A stretch of 64,000 bases of DNA from Puccinia triticina (Eukaryota; Basidiomycota; Pucciniomycetes; Pucciniales; Pucciniaceae): contig NC_070564.1 of NCBI RefSeq assembly GCF_026914185.1, positions 3,472,001 through 3,536,000 on the forward strand, in the 5' to 3' direction. Below are positions 59,001 to 64,000 of the stretch, piece by piece. Position 1 is the stretch's first letter. Every line of letters starts with the position of its first letter. The notes beneath the pieces are model-generated. The model had not been told where the DNA came from. It was given only the letters and a program-made list of their open reading frames with translations, and ran no database searches. The position numbers and the translations under genes are program-made.

Positions 59001-60233
59001 GGTCAACAGCAGACTTGTGAGGGGTGATGATGGCGACTATCTCGGGCCAGTTGGGGTTGGCCGTCATGGTAATGAAGAGAGAAGGAGGACCGTACTTCCG
59101 CACAATGGCCATTGAATTCTGGTAAAGTTCCAACATGCCTCGAGGGCTGCCAATGAAGGTTGAGGGGAGTATAATTTGGCGACCGAAAATGACGCTCCCA
59201 TTCTCCAATCCTTTGACAAGGGCGTTGTACTTGTTGGCTTGAAGTTTGTTTTGGTTTGACTCTATGAAGGATGTTTGGGATTGCTCAATGCAAATGTACA
59301 TATCACATACGAGCTCCTGAAGCAGCGCACGCCCTGCAAGGATTGCGGAGAAATGATGAGGGCGTTTGAATAGAAGGAATGAGAACCATTCCAGGGGGCC
59401 AACAACTTGCCCTGCGACTGTGAGGTTGTCAGTATTTGCAGGAATCTCATTGAGGAAAACACTCACCCTGCGCAGTTACTACCCGGTATAAATTGTCCCA
59501 CTGTCATCTCCAAAGGGGAAAAAGAGCGGATAGCGGAGGGGGAAATACAACAAATGAGTATCAGATATTGCTTGTAGCTGACCATCTGCGCAGTGGAGTA
59601 ATATTTGTTGCTCCTCAATTATATCACCGGCGCCCCTAACAATCACGGCGACCTCGTTGGTTGTGGGTTGATTGTAGCGTTTTGGATCACAACCGGGGCA
59701 AGGGACGCAATGCAGTTTGAATGTGAGAGCACCAGTTTGGCACAGAACCTCCCGCGCGTTCATGTAGACAATAGCATAAGGGTTGTGGTGATACAGGAAG
59801 TCCATTAACTTCTGTACAGTGGATATTTGCATTCCTTGCCCACGACCTACATTGCCTCCTCTCCCTTGCGCCTTCTCAATGCGGAGCTGTGCCTTGTTTG
59901 TTCCTCAATCGCCAACAACAAATATCTGGGCAAATCCAGGATTGTTGTTGTCAAGTGGTTCTACGCTTGATATAAGATGGATGAGTCCGCCTGACATACG
60001 GAAAGTGTTGATTCCGAATGGCCCTTGTACGGAAGAGTCAATATTGGCGCCAAGCAAAGTGAACAATACAGCATTGTTGTACATGCAAATGAGATCGATG
60101 AAATTACCTGAATCTGGAATCAAGCGTTAGTTTGTAGACACCAAACTGGTTATCATTTGTACCTGAGCTTGTACCGTCAAACAGTTCCTTAAGTTCTGGG
60201 GGGAATGGTGCTGCTGAGGAGTGGAATGAGGGG
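56056..60233 (-). pseudogene. Helitron Rep/Pif1-like helicase, decayed and truncated
   Basis: Minus-strand order: FPPELKELFDGTSS | intron | SGNFIDLICMYNNAVLFTLL (60160-60060), FRMSGGLIHLISS, a TGA at 59905, then MDFLYHHNPYAIVYMNAREV, and the Rep nuclease with GLPHLHLMITLD (HUH motif) at about 58830-58880. Next come HINIEIPVNTTAIKYLYKYI, WRLFKFPL-like sequence and KFYLRVLLLHCKGA followed by a TGA. The Pif1 helicase (57776-56178) has YLDGPGGTGKTF (Walker A), IIWDKVVTVHK (Walker B with Lys where Glu is usual) and, after a frameshift, INKVQGQTFGRVG and YVALSCM (motif VI with Cys in place of Arg). These enzymes drive rolling-circle transposition. Stops, frameshifts and motif losses show it is dead. 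The N-terminus is cut by the element starting at 60234. Confidence 0.85.
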
Positions 60234-60890
60234 CACTACCAAGATGGATGAATTTGCGATGTTGCATATTGATCAATATAGCGTATATTGTTCAATTTAT
60301 ATTGATCATTTTTTTTATTCCTCTTGATACCTTTGTCTGTGTTCCATGTCTCCTTAATACTCTTCTATAATCTCTCTCCTTCCCCCTGTGTGAGCTTCAA
60401 GCCACAGGAATCTTTTTTTTTGCCTGATAACATTCATAAATTTCTACATACACCATTCAATTTTTCATGAAAAAAAAGACATTGCAAGTTTTAGGATTAA
60501 TCCAGGGTGGCTAAGGGGTCTCAAAGTTTTTTCCTTTTTTTTTTGCCTTCAAAAATTGATGTTATCAGAAGTCTCCAAATCTACTTTTTTTCAAAAAAGG
60601 AAAAACATTGACCCCTGACCTCTCTCATGATACCATCCTGCAGAACTTGTTAATTTGGTTGGTTGAACTTCCGGAAGATATTGCACATCATAATTGAAGT
60701 GCTACATGCATGGAAGGCCTTTTTGAAATTAGTTTACCATGCTTTAGCATATTTTTGTGATCAGGTTCTTTTTTTTCATCTACTTTTGTTATCAACCACA
60801 GATTAATGAGGAATATTTCCACAAAAATTTTCATCGGACAATTGCTCTGCATATAAAACCCAGAAATATTGTGTTTGGGGCCACATCCAT
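60234..60890 (+). repeat. Head region of the satellite-bearing element (copy 2)
   Basis: Colinear with 18728-19380 and starting at the same CACTACCAAGATGG. It abuts the Helitron coding region, so this boundary is an insertion or recombination point. Confidence 0.78.
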
Positions 60891-61573
60891 TATGCAGCAG
60901 CTACAATCTGATCAGTTCACAAATATCACCACTTTGGTAGTTTCTTGGTGTTTCTGCCACTATATCTCATCCCAGTGTGGGAATCCTTCTGCCATTTGGT
61001 TACCAAAATGTTGACAGGCCCCCAAGGATTCATTATATACTTTTAATGACCACAAAACCCCCAAATTTAGCACCTACAGTCTGATCAGTTCCCAAATATC
61101 ACTACTTTGCTAGTTTCTTGGTGTTTCTGCCACTATATCTCATCCAGGCGTGGTAATCCTTCTGCCATATGGTTACCAAAATGTTTACAGGCCCCCAATG
61201 ATTCATTAAATACCTTTAATGACCACAAAACCCCCAAATGTAGCAGCAACAGTGCAATCAGTTCCCAAATATCACTACTTTGATAGTTTCTTGGTGTTTC
61301 TGCCACTATATCTCATCGCAGCATAGGAATCCTTCTGCCATATGGTTACCAAAATGTTTAGAGAACCCCAAAGAGTCATTATGTACCTTTAATGACCACA
61401 AAACCCCCAAATGTAGAAGCTACAGTCTGATCAGTTCCCAAATATCACTACTTTGATAGTTTCTTGGTGTTTCTGCCACTATATCTCATCCCAGCGTGGG
61501 AATCCTTCTGCCATATGGTTACCAAGATGTTTAAAGAACCCCAAAGGGTCATTAGGTACCTTTAATGACCACA
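60891..61573 (+). repeat. About 172-bp satellite, direct orientation (copy 2)
   Basis: Four units like 19381-20340. The array stops mid-unit at GACCACA, where the CACCAGGAAAAA element starts, consistent with that element having inserted into the satellite. Confidence 0.88.
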
Positions 61574-62104
61574 CACCAGGAAAAAAAAGAAGTCAGTTGA
61601 TGACAACTGACATAACACAGCTCTGCTTTTACCTCCAAAGCTACTCCATCTGCTAGTTCAAGGCTGGCTGGCACACAGCTCAGTGCCCATTTTGGCACAG
61701 CTGAAGCCTCTAGCTTGCATTTTTCACAAGCTGCTCCTCAGCTTTGTCCCAGGCACAGCTGCTGCTTCCCCTTGGCCCAGGCCAAGCTGCCCCTCAGTCT
61801 TGGCACAAGACAAGCCACCGCTCAGCCAAGAACAGGTGTTGATAAACGCACACCCGTCCCCCGGGGGCACGCCCTTGCCCATGCCCTTCAAAAAGGGCGT
61901 GTGGCGCTGGTTGGGTGTAACACACCCTTGAAGGACGTCTCCCGCGCGCGCAGGAACAATCCTTCAAGGGGGGAATATGTGGACTGGTCAGGTGGACTGC
62001 ACGCCCTTTATCAAGGGTGTGCGAGTCAAAGGGCATGCACGCCCCTGTATGGGCCTGGGCGTGCACGCCCCCACATGGGCGTTCACGGGCGTGCACCATG
62101 GCTT

Positions 62105-63450
62105 GTCGGGAGCCTCTTGGCGGGCAGGTGCAAGTATACCTGCTTGCCAAGAGCCCCTCGGCGGGCAGGTACAGATCCCACCTCGCCGAGAGCCTCTTGG
62201 ATAGCAGGCATACATGCACCTGCTCACCAAGAGCCTTGCCTGCTCGCCAAGAAGGATAACTTTTGGCAAGCAGGTATACAAACACCTGCCCGCTCCCCTC
62301 GGCAGGTAGGTGTATGTATCCCTGCTTGCCGAGAAGAATAACTCTCGGCAAGCAGGTATACAGACACCTGCCTGCCAAGCCTGCTCACCAAGAGCCCCTC
62401 TGCGGGCAGGTACCTGCTTGCCAAGAGAAATCCTTGGCGAGCAGGAATACAGATCCCACCTCGCCGAGAGCCTCTCGGCGAGCAGGTATACATACACCTG
62501 CCCGCCGAGCCTGCTTAACAAGAGCCCCTCGGCGGGCAGGTGCATTTATACCTCCTCGGCGAGCAGGCATACATATCCCACCTTGCCAAGAGCCTCTTGA
62601 CAAGCAGGTATACTTGCACCTGCCCGCCGAGGGGCTCTTGGCAAGCAGGCTCGGCAGGCAGGTGGATGTATACCTGCTTGCCGAGAGAAATCCTTGGCAA
62701 GCAGGCATACACCTCTTGGTGAGCAGGCATACATATTCCCGCTTGCCAAGAGCCTTGCCTGCTCGCCAAGAAGGATAACTCTTGGCGAGCAGGTATACAA
62801 ACACCTGCCCGCCGAGCCTGCTCGCCAAGAGCCCCTCGGCGGGCAGGTTCAAGTATACCTGCTCGCCCAGAGGCTCTTGGCGAGGTGGGATCTGTCTGCC
62901 TGCTCGCCGAGGATTTCTCTTGGCAAGTAGGTATAAATGTACCTGCCCGCCGAGGGGCTCTTGGTGAACAGGCTTGGTGGGCAGGTGTATGTATACCTGC
63001 TTGCCGAGAGGCTCTTGCCGAGGTGGGATCTGTATGCCTGCTTGCCAAGAATTTCTCTTGGCGAGCAGGTATACATGCACCTGCCCACCATGGGGCTCTT
63101 GGTGAGCAGGCTTGGCGGGCAGGTGTATGTATACCTGTTGCCAAGAGGCTCTTGGCAAGGTGGGATCTGTATGCCTGGATACATGCACCTGCCCGCCAAG
63201 GGGCTCTTGGTGAGCAGGCTCGTGGGGCAGGTGTTTGTATACCTGCTTGCCAAGAGTTATCCCTCTCGGCGAGCAGGGATACATACACCTACCCGCCAAG
63301 GAGCTCTCGGCGGGCAGGTGTTTGTATACCTGCTCGCCAAGAGTTATCCTTCTAGGCAAGCAGGGATACATACATCTACCCGCCGAGGGGCTCTCGGCAA
63401 GCAGGTATATGTACTTGCACCTGCCCACTGCGAGGGGCTCTTGGCGAGCA
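62105..63450. repeat. Array of alternating short palindromes
   Basis: Two palindrome types alternate: GGCAGGTGTATGTATACCTGC (arms AGGT..ACCT) and CTCGCCGAGAGCCTCTCGGCG, with variants such as CTTGCCAAGAG. Spacing is about 25-35 bp, with more than 35 units. Higher-order blocks of about 100-170 bp (for example those containing AGGTGGGATCTGT) repeat in both orientations. Confidence 0.85.
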
Positions 63451-63639
63451 GGCACGGTGCACGCTTGTGCATGCCTATGTGGGGACGTGCACGCCCTTGC
63501 ACGCCCTTCGAGTCGCACACCCTTGAGAAAGGCCCAAAGAGCGTGCGGTCCCACACGCCCTTTTCAAAGGGTGTGGGCGGGGCGTGCCCCTGGGGGACGG
63601 GTGTGCATAATTTATCAATGCCCATTCTTGCTCAGGCAA

Positions 63640-64000
63640 AGGCTGAGAAGCAGCTGGGCCTGGGCCAAGGCTGAGCAGCAGCTGGGCCTGGGCCAAGGCT
63701 GAGCAGCAGCTGGGCCTGGGGCAAGGCTGAGCAGCAGCTGGGCCTGGGCCAAGGCTGAGCAGCAGCTGGGCCTGGGCCAAGGCTGAGCAGCAGCTGGGCC
63801 TGGGCCAAGGCTGAGCAGCAGCTGGGCCTGGGCCAAGGCTGAGCAGCAGCTGGGCCTGGGCCAAGGCTGAGCAGCAGCTGGGCCTGGGCCAAGGCTGAGC
63901 AGCAGCTGGGCCTGGGCCAAGGCTGAGCAGCAGCTGGGCCTGGGCCAAGGCTGAGCAGCAGCTGGGCCTGGGCCAAGGCTGAGCAGCAGCTGGGCCTGGG
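63640..64000 (+). repeat. 28-bp tandem repeat
   Basis: GGCTGAGCAGCAGCTGGGCC plus TGGGCCAA repeats about 12 times with almost no variation, up to the window end. One or two diverged units precede it. Because 28 is not a multiple of three and the unit has no stop on the minus strand, long frames appear in all three minus-strand phases. Confidence 0.95.

Larger units (their letters stand above)
61574..64000. mobile_element. Palindromic foldback element (CACTA-like ends), left end and body
   Basis: Starts CACCAGGAAAAAA at 61574. The first 530 bp (CAGTTGATG.., CTGCTCCTCAGC.., GTGCACGCCC..) reappear in inverted order after about 63430, so the element has long inverted arms around a core of short palindromes. 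The right arm has expanded into a 28-bp satellite that reaches the window end; the right terminus is not seen. Open frames inside are translations of palindromes in all six frames and are not genes. Confidence 0.7.

Noticed and set aside
62105..63450. CRISPR-like array of regularly spaced repeats
   Set aside because: There are no unique spacers, both halves of the sequence are palindromic and repeated, there are no cas genes, and the context is a eukaryotic transposon.
62100..63700. Many long open frames on both strands (100-390 codons)
   Set aside because: All are translations of the same GC-rich palindromes, open in most frames at once and with no codon preference or domain; they are by-products of the repeat.

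Overview
This window looks like a transposon-rich stretch of a rust-fungus genome (Pucciniales, Puccinia-like). That is an inference from three things: gene remnants that read across short spliceosomal introns of about 45-120 nt, a mix of nested Ty3/chromovirus, Ty1/copia, Helitron, hAT, Mutator-like and MITE elements, and a TET-like 2OG-Fe(II) oxygenase of a kind that is expanded in rusts. No bacterial gene organisation is present. Almost every host gene is interrupted by a mobile element or carries premature stops.

Layout. 1-451 is the right end of a palindrome-rich foldback element. 433-13822 (minus strand) is a gene with tandem SAP/HeH-like domains and a long proline-rich repetitive tail, split in its coding sequence by a Ty3 chromovirus (2051-11852), which itself holds a solo LTR (10883-11223). 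Head-to-head with it lies a second gene of the same plan (14575-17558, plus). 18728-22860 is a roughly 172-bp satellite, first direct and then inverted, with a 701-bp MITE inside. The satellite is cut by a 6.4-kb composite insertion (22861-29245, TSD GATTC) that contains a Mutator-like foldback element, and it resumes at 29246-29820. 31137-33651 holds an unrecognised multi-exon gene with two in-frame stops.

34693-43338 (minus) is a multi-exon gene with possible OB-fold character. One exon is broken by a 215-bp MITE, and one intron carries a degenerate copia element (36926-42386) and a tRNA-like gene. A Kelch-repeat gene (plus) is interrupted by a complete hAT transposon (44574-48263) with a perfect 8-bp TSD. 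It is followed by a TET-like oxygenase (50051-51013), a second possible OB-fold gene (52225-53075, minus) and a Ure2-like glutathione S-transferase (53929-55244, minus). A MITE in the GST landed exactly on a 3' splice site. 56056-60233 (minus) is a decayed Helitron Rep/Pif1 helicase, truncated by a second copy of the satellite-bearing element (60234-61573). The window ends in another palindromic foldback element (61574-64000) that runs into a 28-bp satellite.

The genes do not form a pathway. The coherent story is layered transposition: several insertions can be mentally removed by their target-site duplications to recover a continuous host frame. Superimposed on this are nonsense mutations that look like C-to-T changes, many in a TpCpG context. 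All function calls rest on motif recognition by eye; no database search was possible.
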